From an uncultured Flavobacterium sp. (GTDB lineage Bacteria; Bacteroidota; Bacteroidia; Flavobacteriales; Flavobacteriaceae): 64,000 bases of DNA. Both the position numbers and the translations under genes were made by a program. Below are positions 52,510 to 60,281 of the stretch, piece by piece; position 1 is the stretch's first letter; the number at the start of each line of letters is the position of its first letter. The notes under the pieces were generated by a model. That model had not been told where the DNA came from and made no database searches. It was given only the letters and a program-made list of their open reading frames with translations. The stretch is taken from positions 2,790,001 through 2,854,000 of the forward strand of contig NZ_OX638201.1 of NCBI RefSeq assembly GCF_951805225.1. The letters are read 5' to 3'.

Positions 52510-54726
52510 TTAAATACTTGCATATGCTTGCGATTCTTTTGACAATGGCGCTATTTTTCCCAACGGATCTAATAAACAGGCACAAACTTTAAATTCCGGA
52601 ATTTTTGAAATTGGATCTAAAGTTCCCGGTGTCAATTGATTTGCTGATTTGGCTCCAGGCCAATGATACGGTATAAAAACTGTATCTTTTCTAATGGTTT
52701 CTACGATATTTGCCGGAAAAATTCCTTCTCCGCGTCGTGTTGCAACTCGTACTAATTCATGTTGTTTGATTCCGTATTTTAAAGCCATTTCAGGATGAAT
52801 TTCTAAAAGTGGTTCCGGAAACTGATCAACCAATTTACCAATTCTTCGTGTCTGAGTTCCGCTTAAATATTGAGAAACCACACGACCTGTAGTCAAGATA
52901 ATAGGATATTCAGCATCAGTAACTTCGCCCGGTAATTTATAAGGTGCCGGATTAAAGTGTGCTTTTTTATCTGGTGTTGCAAATTTTTTATCTTCCCATA
53001 ATCGTGGTGTTCCGGGATGATCGTCTGTTGGACAAGGCCAAAAAACGCCCATATTATCTTCTATTTTTTTATAGGATATTCCAAAATAATCTGCTGTTCC
53101 GCCTTTTGAAGCGACACGCAATTCATTAAAAATAGCTTCACTATTATCATACGTAAATTTATCTTCTTCGCCCAATCGCTTGGCTATTTCCAACAAAATA
53201 GAAGTATCTGTTCTTGCTTCTCCCGGAGGTGTTACTGCCTGACGAATTCTGATTACGCGACCTTCTGCCGAAGTTGTTGTTCCTTCTTCTTCTTCCTGTA
53301 AAGAACCTGCTAAAACAATATCTGCATGACGAGCCGTTTCATTCAAAAAGAAATCAATACAAACGTAAAACTCTAATTTCTCCAAAGCTGATCTTACATA
53401 ATTGTTATTTGGCAATGAAACCAATGGATTGAAACAAATCGAAATCAATCCTTTAATTTCGTCTCTATGAATGGCTTCTATGATTTCGTAAGCTGTAAGC
53501 CCTTTTCCGGGCATATCTTTTTCATCGATTCCCCAAACTTGCGATATATACTTTCTGTGTTCCGGATTCTCAATATCGCGGTTTCCTGGCAATTGATCAC
53601 ATTTATGTCCATGTTCTCTACCTCCTTGTCCATTTCCTTGTCCTGTAATTGTGCCGTATCCGCAATATGGTTTACCAATTCTTCCGGTTGCCAAAACAAG
53701 ATTTATACAACCCAAAACATTATCAACTCCTTTTGAATGATGTTCGATTCCGCGAGCGTGAAGTAGGAAACTAGTTTTAGCTTTTCCCCACAATTCCGCG
53801 GCTTCTTTTATTTTATTTTTATCAATTCCTGTAACTTCTTCAGCCCATTCAAGAGTATAATCTTTTACGGCATCTATCGTTTCCTGAAAACCTGATGTAT
53901 AATTGTCTATAAAATCATGATCCAACATATCGTGATCAACCAGATATTTAAGCATCGCACCATATAATGCAGAATCTGTTCCGGGTCTTACATCTAAATG
54001 TACATCGGCGGTTCTGGCTAATGGAATCATTCTTGGATCGATTACAATTAATTTTGCACCACGATCTCTTGCTTTCCAAATCCAATGCGTTAATGTTGGA
54101 AAAGTCTCGCTGATATTTGCTCCGGCTACAATAATTACTTCGGCATATTCTAAATCAGAATAATTGTTTGAAGCACGATCTAATCCAAAAGCTTTTTTAT
54201 TTCCTGCTCCTGCACTTACCATACAAAGTCTTCCGTTGTAATCCAGATTTCTGGTTTTTAATGCCACGCGGGCAAATTTCCCAACTAAATAACTTTTTTC
54301 GTTAGTAAGTGATACTCCTGATAACATCGAAAAAGCATGTTTACCGTATTTTTCCTGAATTCTTTTTATTTCGGATACCGTTTTATCCATTGCATCATCC
54401 CAGGAAGTTTTTTCAAAGCCTTTTCCTTCTACTCTTTTTATGGGATGTAAAAGACGATCGGGATGATTATTTTGCAAATAACGCTGAACTCCTTTTGGAC
54501 ATAAACGTCCTTCATTAAAAGGAAATTCCATCCATGGTTCAAAACCTACTACTTTATTGTCTTTTACTGATAATTGAATACCACATTGCATTCCGCAGAA
54601 ACAACAATGCGTTTTTACCAAACTATCTGGCTCATCTCGACCTGCGTAACCATCTTTGGGCGCATAATTTAAATGAGGACCAAAATCTTCAATAATTTTC
54701 TCGGTTGATACAGGTAATTTTGCCAT
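52510..54726 (-). CDS. Molybdopterin oxidoreductase (Nas-type, membrane-linked)
   Basis: Start at the ATG at 54726 (MAKLPVSTEKI), after a lysine-rich low-complexity stretch. The roughly 738-residue protein has the 4Fe-4S Cys set near the N terminus (HCCFCGMQCGIQ, then LCPKGV), the Mo-ligand Cys in YNGRLCMVSAGAGNKKAFG as in nitrate-reductase types, and the C-terminal dinucleotide domain (VILTTGRVVSQYLSG). No TAT signal is present, so it is cytoplasmic. With the ferredoxin, Rieske and cytochrome genes it looks like a quinol-linked nitrate reductase. Formate dehydrogenase-type activity cannot be excluded. Confidence 0.88.
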   Translation of the reverse strand: MAKLPVSTEKIIEDFGPHLNYAPKDGYAGRDEPDSLVKTHCCFCGMQCGIQLSVKDNKVVGFEPWMEFPFNEGRLCPKGVQRYLQNNHPDRLLHPIKRVEGKGFEKTSWDDAMDKTVSEIKRIQEKYGKHAFSMLSGVSLTNEKSYLVGKFARVALKTRNLDYNGRLCMVSAGAGNKKAFGLDRASNNYSDLEYAEVIIVAGANISETFPTLTHWIWKARDRGAKLIVIDPRMIPLARTADVHLDVRPGTDSALYGAMLKYLVDHDMLDHDFIDNYTSGFQETIDAVKDYTLEWAEEVTGIDKNKIKEAAELWGKAKTSFLLHARGIEHHSKGVDNVLGCINLVLATGRIGKPYCGYGTITGQGNGQGGREHGHKCDQLPGNRDIENPEHRKYISQVWGIDEKDMPGKGLTAYEIIEAIHRDEIKGLISICFNPLVSLPNNNYVRSALEKLEFYVCIDFFLNETARHADIVLAGSLQEEEEGTTTSAEGRVIRIRQAVTPPGEARTDTSILLEIAKRLGEEDKFTYDNSEAIFNELRVASKGGTADYFGISYKKIEDNMGVFWPCPTDDHPGTPRLWEDKKFATPDKKAHFNPAPYKLPGEVTDAEYPIILTTGRVVSQYLSGTQTRRIGKLVDQFPEPLLEIHPEMALKYGIKQHELVRVATRRGEGIFPANIVETIRKDTVFIPYHWPGAKSANQLTPGTLDPISKIPEFKVCACLLDPLGKIAPLSKESQAYASI

Positions 54727-54746
54727 CTTTTTTTTTGTTTTTTTTG

Positions 54747-54812
54747 TTTCAGGTTTCTTTTGTTTCAAGTTTCAATCCTAAACATGGAACTTGAAACCTG
54801 AAGCCTGAAACT
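54747..54812. repeat. GTTTCAGG-type inverted repeats between the cytochrome b and Mo enzyme genes
   Basis: GTTTCAGGTTTC and GTTTCAAGTTTC on the left, and ACTTGAAACCTGAAGCC plus TGAAAC on the right, form an imperfect hairpin in this gap. The same unit occurs in other gaps of the nitrate/Mo region. Confidence 0.6.
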
Positions 54813-54822
54813 TTCTTTTTTT

Positions 54823-55875
54823 TTATCCAAATAACTTTCCGCCGTTTTCTAATCTTGCTTTTAAATGCGCCTGAGCTAAACGGGATCTTTTTCCTTCGGG
54901 ACTTAAATCTAAATGTGATGTTCCGTCTTCATGCGTGAAATCAAATCCCAGTTGTTTCGTCACAATTTTTAAATCATTTATATGAAGTTGAGTCGCAAAT
55001 TCTTCGCCTGTATGAGGACAAACTGCCATTCCTTTTTTAATTCCTTCTTGTTTATAAATATGTGCTCCAATCTGTGCGGGACGCTGAATAATGTGGAAGA
55101 ATTTTCCAAATGGAATCCATATCAAAAACATGATTACGGTTACGGCATGAATTACGGCAAGGAAATCATATGCAAATCCTTTCATGAATTGATAAGAATA
55201 CGTAAGACATAAACCTGTTACTGATATTGCTATCAATAGAATAAGTGGCAATAAATCGCCTTCAAAAGATTGGGTTGCAATTAAACCGGGATTTGTTAAT
55301 CGTCTTCTTAAATAATAAACGGATCCAAATATTACTAACCACGAAGACCAGTTTAGGGCGTGAAAGATTAGAAATGCCAAGAAAGATCCAATCTTAAAAT
55401 CCATCATTTTAAATCCAAAGAAATGCGCTTCATAAATGGAAATAGAATCTTGTGCCAAGGTAAAATGTATCCAACCAAACGTTAACGGGATTGTTATGGC
55501 AAATGCCGACATACATCCTAATGCGATACAAAAATGGGCTATCCAACGGTATTTACTTCTTGGATAAATGAATTTCTGAACTACTACATTTTCTACCGTT
55601 TCTTTTCCTAAAAACCATAAGTGAGAGAATATTTTTCCGGTAAACAGAAATTTAATACTTCGTTTGAAATACATCCATGTTGGCGGACGCTGCAACCAAA
55701 CTGTATATCGATATACAATTCCGAAGAAAGCAAATATTGTACCAAACAAATAAGTAACTAATGCTGCATCAAAATTTTGCAATTGTCTGGATCCGTAAAA
55801 CACCAACACGATTGTCAATGCCGAAACTGATGTTGCAACGAGTAAAGCTTTGGTATTAAAAGTTTTATTTTTCAT
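54823..55875 (-). CDS. Integral membrane cytochrome b-like subunit
   Basis: This 350-residue protein has about six membrane helices (VSALTIVLVFYG, VTYLFGTIFAFFGIVYRY, IAHFCIALGCMSAFAITIPLTF, IGSFLAFLIFHALNWSSWLVIFG, LLPLILLIAISVTGLCLTYSY, VIHAVTVIMFLIWIPFG). His residues such as AHFCIAL, FHALNW and VIHAVTVI lie in or near helices and could bind heme b. FFHIIQRP after the last helix recalls NarI/HdrE-type quinol-oxidising subunits. It lies upstream of the molybdopterin gene, consistent with electron entry from quinol. Confidence 0.82.
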   Translation of the reverse strand: MKNKTFNTKALLVATSVSALTIVLVFYGSRQLQNFDAALVTYLFGTIFAFFGIVYRYTVWLQRPPTWMYFKRSIKFLFTGKIFSHLWFLGKETVENVVVQKFIYPRSKYRWIAHFCIALGCMSAFAITIPLTFGWIHFTLAQDSISIYEAHFFGFKMMDFKIGSFLAFLIFHALNWSSWLVIFGSVYYLRRRLTNPGLIATQSFEGDLLPLILLIAISVTGLCLTYSYQFMKGFAYDFLAVIHAVTVIMFLIWIPFGKFFHIIQRPAQIGAHIYKQEGIKKGMAVCPHTGEEFATQLHINDLKIVTKQLGFDFTHEDGTSHLDLSPEGKRSRLAQAHLKARLENGGKLFG

Positions 55876-55902
55876 CTTTAATTGACTTTAATGATTACTT
55901 TT

Positions 55903-57495
55903 TTAACTTGGTTTTTCGCAACCTTTACGATTATAAAACCACCAATTTATCGCAGTCGCAATAAGAGTAAAAACAGAAACTCCTATAAAAAACTGATCTA
56001 CGGTACCATTTGCCGAAAGGTTATTACCTATTAATTTTGAATATATAAAAGGTCCAAATGCTGCAATTGCTGCTGTCCAACCAATAACTCCGGCTGCCTG
56101 ACGTTGATTTTCGGCAAAAATTATTGGGTATTGTCTAAATGTTCCTGCGTTTCCAATTCCTGTAAAGAAGAACATTGCTAAAATCACTGTTACAAATAGT
56201 GGAAATTGTTCCATGCTTGTTGGTGCAACTAATCCTTCTGTAACTAAAATTATTGATCCTGCCAAAATTCCTAAACCTGTAATTGTAGTAAGTATCGCTC
56301 CACCAACTCTATCTGCTACAAAACCAAAAGCAATTCTACTCGCTGATCCTATAAGTGGACCATAAAAAGCATATACTAAAGGATCTGGCGCATTTGGAAA
56401 ATCTCCATATAAGAATTTAATCATTAATGGAAAAGCTGCTGACAATCCTGCAAAAGTTCCAAAAGTCATTACATAAGTTATGGTACAATACCAAGTATGT
56501 TTGTTTGAAAAAATATCCATTTGCTCTCTAACCGATGCTTTCATTGGTATACTTTTTAAGTAAAACCAACTTATAAAGGCTAATAATATTAAAAATGGAG
56601 CGTACCAAAATGCTGCGGATTGTAAATAGATTTCCTGATTGTTTACCGCCGTATTATTAGGACTGATATCGTTCAATATTTTTTCGGCCATTTTAGGATT
56701 TGCATTTGCAATAGCCTTTGCTTTTGCTTTTACAGGCAATGCTGTAAAAAGAGCTACTTTATCATCTGATTTGATTGAAGCACTTACAGAGTCTCGAATA
56801 GTTTCGCTTACGTTTGTTAATATTCGGGCTTGAACCTCGGGAATTAAGCCTGAAAAAACCTCTTTTTGTTTTTCAATACTCGCATTCTGAAAAACAACTA
56901 TTGCTTCTTTATGATCGATACTTGTAAATACTGATGCTGCACCATAAATACTGACGCTAATAATAAGTGGCGTAACAAATTGTGCTACCGAAACTCCAAA
57001 ATTTCCAATTCCGGCTTGAATTCCAAGTGCTGTTCCTTTAAGTCTTTTAGGAAAAAATAAACTTGTACTTGGCATATAAGAGGAGAAATCTCCTCCTCCA
57101 AAACCTGTTGTAAAAGCCAATACTGCAAATACCCAAAAAGGTGTACTGGTATCCATAACGGCAAAACCAATTCCGATTACGGGAATTAATTTAATTGCTG
57201 TTGCAAATGATACAATATGTCTGGTTCCAAATATGGGTAATATAAAAGTATGGATGATTCTCAAAACTCCTGCCGCTAATCCGGGAATCGCTGTTAACCA
57301 AAAAAGCTGATCTTTGGAAAAGTAAAATCCTAATCCGGGTAATTTAACAGCAATTACGCTCATCATAAACCATGAAGCAAAGGATAATATTAATGTTAAT
57401 GTTGTTATTGTTAATGTTCTCCAGGCAATTTTACTTCCGGTAGCATTCCAAAACGCATCATCTTCCGGATCCCATTTGTCTAACCAAGTTTTCAT
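55903..57495 (-). CDS. NarK/NasA-type MFS transporter with periplasmic helical insertion
   Basis: This 530-residue MFS protein is related to nitrate/nitrite transporters (AVLAFTTGFGGGDFSSYMPSTSLFFPKRLKGTALGIQAGIGNFGVS; GIGNAGTFRQYPIIFAENQRQAAGVIGW). Between helices 5 and 6 there is an extra domain of about 100 residues (192-293), predicted helical, with repeated phrases of the kind LPVKAKAKAIANANPKMAEKIL that recall MgtE N-terminal repeats. It is paired with NarK copy 2, like the NarK1-NarK2 pairs of denitrifiers. Confidence 0.88.
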   Translation of the reverse strand: MKTWLDKWDPEDDAFWNATGSKIAWRTLTITTLTLILSFASWFMMSVIAVKLPGLGFYFSKDQLFWLTAIPGLAAGVLRIIHTFILPIFGTRHIVSFATAIKLIPVIGIGFAVMDTSTPFWVFAVLAFTTGFGGGDFSSYMPSTSLFFPKRLKGTALGIQAGIGNFGVSVAQFVTPLIISVSIYGAASVFTSIDHKEAIVVFQNASIEKQKEVFSGLIPEVQARILTNVSETIRDSVSASIKSDDKVALFTALPVKAKAKAIANANPKMAEKILNDISPNNTAVNNQEIYLQSAAFWYAPFLILLAFISWFYLKSIPMKASVREQMDIFSNKHTWYCTITYVMTFGTFAGLSAAFPLMIKFLYGDFPNAPDPLVYAFYGPLIGSASRIAFGFVADRVGGAILTTITGLGILAGSIILVTEGLVAPTSMEQFPLFVTVILAMFFFTGIGNAGTFRQYPIIFAENQRQAAGVIGWTAAIAAFGPFIYSKLIGNNLSANGTVDQFFIGVSVFTLIATAINWWFYNRKGCEKPS

Positions 57496-57513
57496 ATATG
57501 TATTGTTATTTAA

Positions 57514-58989
57514 TTAATGATTGTGTTCTATATCTCTTGTAAAATCTGGCGCTTTTATTCTCATCGCATTTATAATTGTTCGGTGCATCCATAAAAGACA
57601 GAGAACAGAAACTACGAAAATAAATATCCATGAACTGGTCCAGAGTCCGGTATAATTAAGGAGATAACCAAAAATTATTGGCCCAATAAATCCGCCTAAT
57701 CCGCCTATTAAACCAACCATTCCTCCTACTACTCCAACTTCATTTGGAAAATATTCAGGAATGTGTTTGTAAACGGCAGCCTTACCAATTCCCCATGAAA
57801 TTCCTATAAGTATCACCAGGACTAGATATACCCAGAGATTAGCGCTAAACTTAATTTGTGTTACGCCTTTCGCTAATAATTCTTTCTTTTTGACTGTTTG
57901 GTTTTGTTCTACAACTATTTCCTGCCAAGAGTTCTTTACAGGAAAAATTGCGGTATCGTCGCTGTTTGATATTTCTTTTTTATGAATTTTATGTTCTTTA
58001 TCATTTACAGTAATTGCTTCGGGAGAAACTTGGGTAACAACACCATTTGTCGTAGCAAGAACTCCTGGTCCGGCCGTGAAAATTTCCATTTTAGGAAACA
58101 TTAATAAAAAGCTTATTACTATTGATGAACCTAAAACCCAATACATTACTTTTCTGGCTCCAAATTTATCTGAGAGATATCCGCCAAAAGCTCTGATTAT
58201 TCCGGAAGGCAAACTGAACATTGTAGCAAACATTCCGCCCATAACGAGTGAAGTATGATAAACGTTCATAAAATTGGGTAATAACCATTGTGAATAGGCT
58301 ACAAAAAAACCGAAGACTAAAAAGTAGTATGCTCCAAATCTCCAGACTCTAATGTTTTTAAGCGGAGACATTAATTCGCCCATTGTTTTTGAAACTCCGG
58401 GATTGGTTTTATTCTTTGCGAAAACAATAAATAGTATTCCAATGAATACTAATACAGCTCCGTAGATCACAGGTAATAATTTCCAACCGTTTTGAGGATC
58501 TGTTTCTGAGAAGTTATTTAATAATGTTGGAGCGGCAAAAGTTGTAATTGCGGCTCCGGCATTTCCCATTCCGAAGATTCCCAGAGCGCGTCCTTGCCAA
58601 TCTTTAGGATACCAAATCGAAGTATATCCAATTCCTACCGCAAAACTTGTCCCAACTAATCCGAAGAAAAAACTTAATACAGCAAAAGTCAAAAAAGTAC
58701 TGGCAAAAGGAAGCAGAAAAAGTGGAATTGAACAGAGTAATAACAAAATTGAAAACACAATTTTACCTCCATATTTATCTGTCAAAATACCTATTGGAAG
58801 TCTAAATATTGAACCTGATAAAATAGGAATTCCAAGTAACCATCCTGTTTCTACAACTGTCCAGTTAAAAATTCCTTTATCAACAAGATAAGTTACCAAA
58901 ACGCCATTTAAAGTCCAACAGGCAAAACAAATCGTAAATGCTAATGTATTTAAAAACAGAATTCTATGGGATTGAGATAGATTACTCAT
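57514..58989 (-). CDS. NarK-type nitrate/nitrite transporter (copy 2)
   Basis: This 491-residue transporter is very close to copy 1 at 29703, with the same N-terminal helices (ILFLNTLAFTICFACWTLNGVLVT) and the same insertion of about 80 residues between helices 9 and 10 (GPGVLATTNGVVTQVSPEAITV ... VVEQNQTVKKKELLAKGV). It leads the seven-gene operon with the cytochrome and Mo enzyme. The upstream palindrome at 59071-59092 suggests CRP/FNR-type control, unlike the TACTTAT-type control of copy 1. Confidence 0.93.
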   Translation of the reverse strand: MSNLSQSHRILFLNTLAFTICFACWTLNGVLVTYLVDKGIFNWTVVETGWLLGIPILSGSIFRLPIGILTDKYGGKIVFSILLLLCSIPLFLLPFASTFLTFAVLSFFFGLVGTSFAVGIGYTSIWYPKDWQGRALGIFGMGNAGAAITTFAAPTLLNNFSETDPQNGWKLLPVIYGAVLVFIGILFIVFAKNKTNPGVSKTMGELMSPLKNIRVWRFGAYYFLVFGFFVAYSQWLLPNFMNVYHTSLVMGGMFATMFSLPSGIIRAFGGYLSDKFGARKVMYWVLGSSIVISFLLMFPKMEIFTAGPGVLATTNGVVTQVSPEAITVNDKEHKIHKKEISNSDDTAIFPVKNSWQEIVVEQNQTVKKKELLAKGVTQIKFSANLWVYLVLVILIGISWGIGKAAVYKHIPEYFPNEVGVVGGMVGLIGGLGGFIGPIIFGYLLNYTGLWTSSWIFIFVVSVLCLLWMHRTIINAMRIKAPDFTRDIEHNH

Positions 58990-59044
58990 ATAATTTTTTT
59001 AAGATATTAAAGATCAATCAGTACTGATTTCCTCAACTAAAAAG

Positions 59045-59092
59045 CAAAATTATAACGTTAAATTCTTACATAATATGATATATATCATATTA
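59045..59092 (-). promoter_or_regulatory. narK2 operon promoter with CRP/FNR-type palindrome
   Basis: A perfect 22-bp palindrome at 59071-59092 has the core ATGATATATATCAT (TGAT-N4-ATCA). The -7 box TAATTTTG on the minus strand is at 59052-59045, with 29.5 bp from palindrome centre to box edge. A second palindrome, AATCAGTACTGATT (59016-59029), lies in the expected leader. The site matches the class II activator position. Confidence 0.65.
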
Positions 59093-59736
59093 AAAGACAT
59101 TCTTATCCGGAATATAAAAAACGAATTAAACACCTGTTTATCAGATATTTTTAAATAAATAAAAAATAGTTTTGTTTTAAAAAGGCTTTTATTTTGAAAC
59201 TTTCTTGTAAGAATAATTTCAATCTATAATACTTGGAGATATTTTGAATTCTTTTATGGCTTATAAAATTCTAATGAGGAATTCTTTTTCTTTTAATCTT
59301 ATTAATTAAAAAAGTTAATTATGATAAATATAAGTAAAATTACTACACTAAGCAATTGGAAATTAATTATTTACAAAACAAAACAGACATTTCATTATTT
59401 TGGTAATAACAAACTTCAACATAAAGCCGCTTTATATTTTCCGGATGTTTCATTCTGGAATTTTATTATAAAAAGAGATATTGTTAACTGTATAAAAAAT
59501 CATGGTTAATCTCACACAAGTCTTTTCTCGACGTTTTTAGCTCATTTTCAATATTTTGGAGAAGTATAAAATCATAAAAACCAAGTAAAAAATACTACAT
59601 TTCAATACTTTTTAGCGATTATTTTTTAACATTTTTTTTAATTCGGATAAAAACACAAATAATTGATAATCAATATTTTAAATACTAAAAATCCAACTTC
59701 GAAAGTGCCTTTAATCTTCCTTTTAAAAAAAAACTT
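59093..59736. other. Long intergenic region between narK2 and the cysteine-coding leader
   Basis: This AT-rich stretch has no supported gene. An open frame at 59321-59509 (+, 62 codons) lacks a recognisable motif or ribosome-binding support and may be chance. A promoter for the downstream susC transcript is expected somewhere here or up to 60115, but I see no full TTTG-N19-TAnnTTTG match. Confidence 0.5.
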
Positions 59737-59916
59737 ATGAAATTTTTGGATTTTATTATATTAAAATTAACTTTGTCTATAGGATTAGTAGAGTTTAAAA
59801 TCGTATTTAAAACCATAAAACACTATATTTTGAAAACAACCGCAAGCATATCGTATAACATTCTTCCTAAAAATGATACTTATAACAATTGTTGTTATAT
59901 GTGCTTCTGTTGCTAA
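59737..59916 (+). CDS. Candidate leader ORF ending in a cysteine cluster
   Basis: A 59-codon frame (MKFLDFIILKLTLSIGLVEF...) ends NNCCYMCFCC before a stop, so five of its last eight codons encode Cys. A shorter start (ATG at 59899) would give the mini-peptide MCFCC. The Cys codons at its end lie in a hairpin (TATAACAA-TTG-TTGTTATA, 59881-59899). A larger hairpin at 59932-59978 follows. Translation and start are uncertain. It looks like a regulatory leader rather than a functional protein. Confidence 0.4.
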   Translation: MKFLDFIILKLTLSIGLVEFKIVFKTIKHYILKTTASISYNILPKNDTYNNCCYMCFCC

Positions 59917-59931
59917 ACCTCACAGCAATTT

Positions 59932-59978
59932 ATTCGTTTTTCTAATTTTCCATTATAACAAATTAGATAAAAACGAAT
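59932..59978 (+). promoter_or_regulatory. Hairpin after the first cysteine-coding leader ORF
   Basis: ATTCGTTTTT (59932-59941) pairs with AAAAACGAAT (59969-59978) and CTAATTT with AAATTAG, with a 2-nt bulge. This long AU-rich hairpin lies 16 bp past the stop codon of the upstream leader ORF. Confidence 0.5.
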
Positions 59979-60115
59979 TTCTAAATAAATACACCAAAAT
60001 ACCCTTTTACTGAAAAATACAAAAGTCTGTTTTATGCACTAATTGCATCTAAACGATTCTTGAAACGATACCTATATATTAAAAAAAAATGACTAATAAC
60101 TAAAACAAAACTAAA

Positions 60116-60148
60116 ATGAAAAAAATGCAAACCTGTTGCTGTAAATAA
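60116..60148 (+). CDS. Leader peptide MKKMQTCCCK
   Basis: A 10-codon ORF encodes three consecutive Cys codons (TGT TGC TGT), then Lys and stop. It lies 134 bp before the susC start. A perfect 10-bp hairpin begins five bases after its stop. Mini-ORFs with repeated codons for one amino acid are the mark of attenuation by that aminoacyl-tRNA, here cysteine. No protein function is proposed for the peptide. The tight layout makes chance unlikely but not excluded. Confidence 0.6.
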   Translation: MKKMQTCCCK

Positions 60149-60153
60149 AAAAA

Positions 60154-60179
60154 GCCATTTCTGCGGCAACAGAAATGGC
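60154..60179 (+). promoter_or_regulatory. Perfect hairpin after the MKKMQTCCCK leader
   Basis: GCCATTTCTG / CAGAAATGGC form a perfect 10-bp stem with loop CGGCAA. It is preceded by seven A and followed by GAGGCC, with no T run on the sense strand, so a simple intrinsic terminator is not formed. A switch between alternative structures or a Rho/translation mechanism is possible. On the opposite strand the T run makes it look like a terminator. Confidence 0.6.
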
Positions 60180-60224
60180 GAGGCCTAAAGAATATTTATC
60201 ACTAAACCAAGAATACCTATAGAG

Positions 60225-60254
60225 AGTTGAAAATTCAACTTTCAAGGCGCCTTG
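60225..60254 (+). promoter_or_regulatory. Two further palindromes before susC
   Basis: AGTTGAA-AA-TTCAACT (60225-60240) and the perfect palindrome CAAGGCGCCTTG (60243-60254) lie 28-57 bp before the susC start. AGGCCT at 60181-60186 can pair partly with AGGCGCCT, so alternative folds of the leader are possible. Confidence 0.4.
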
Positions 60255-60281
60255 TTAATTACTTAAAACCAATACAAAGAA

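Noticed and set aside
59321..59509. 62-codon frame in the long gap after narK2
   Set aside because: No recognisable motif or promoter and the surrounding DNA is very AT-rich, so a chance frame is more likely; kept as a note in the intergenic entry.
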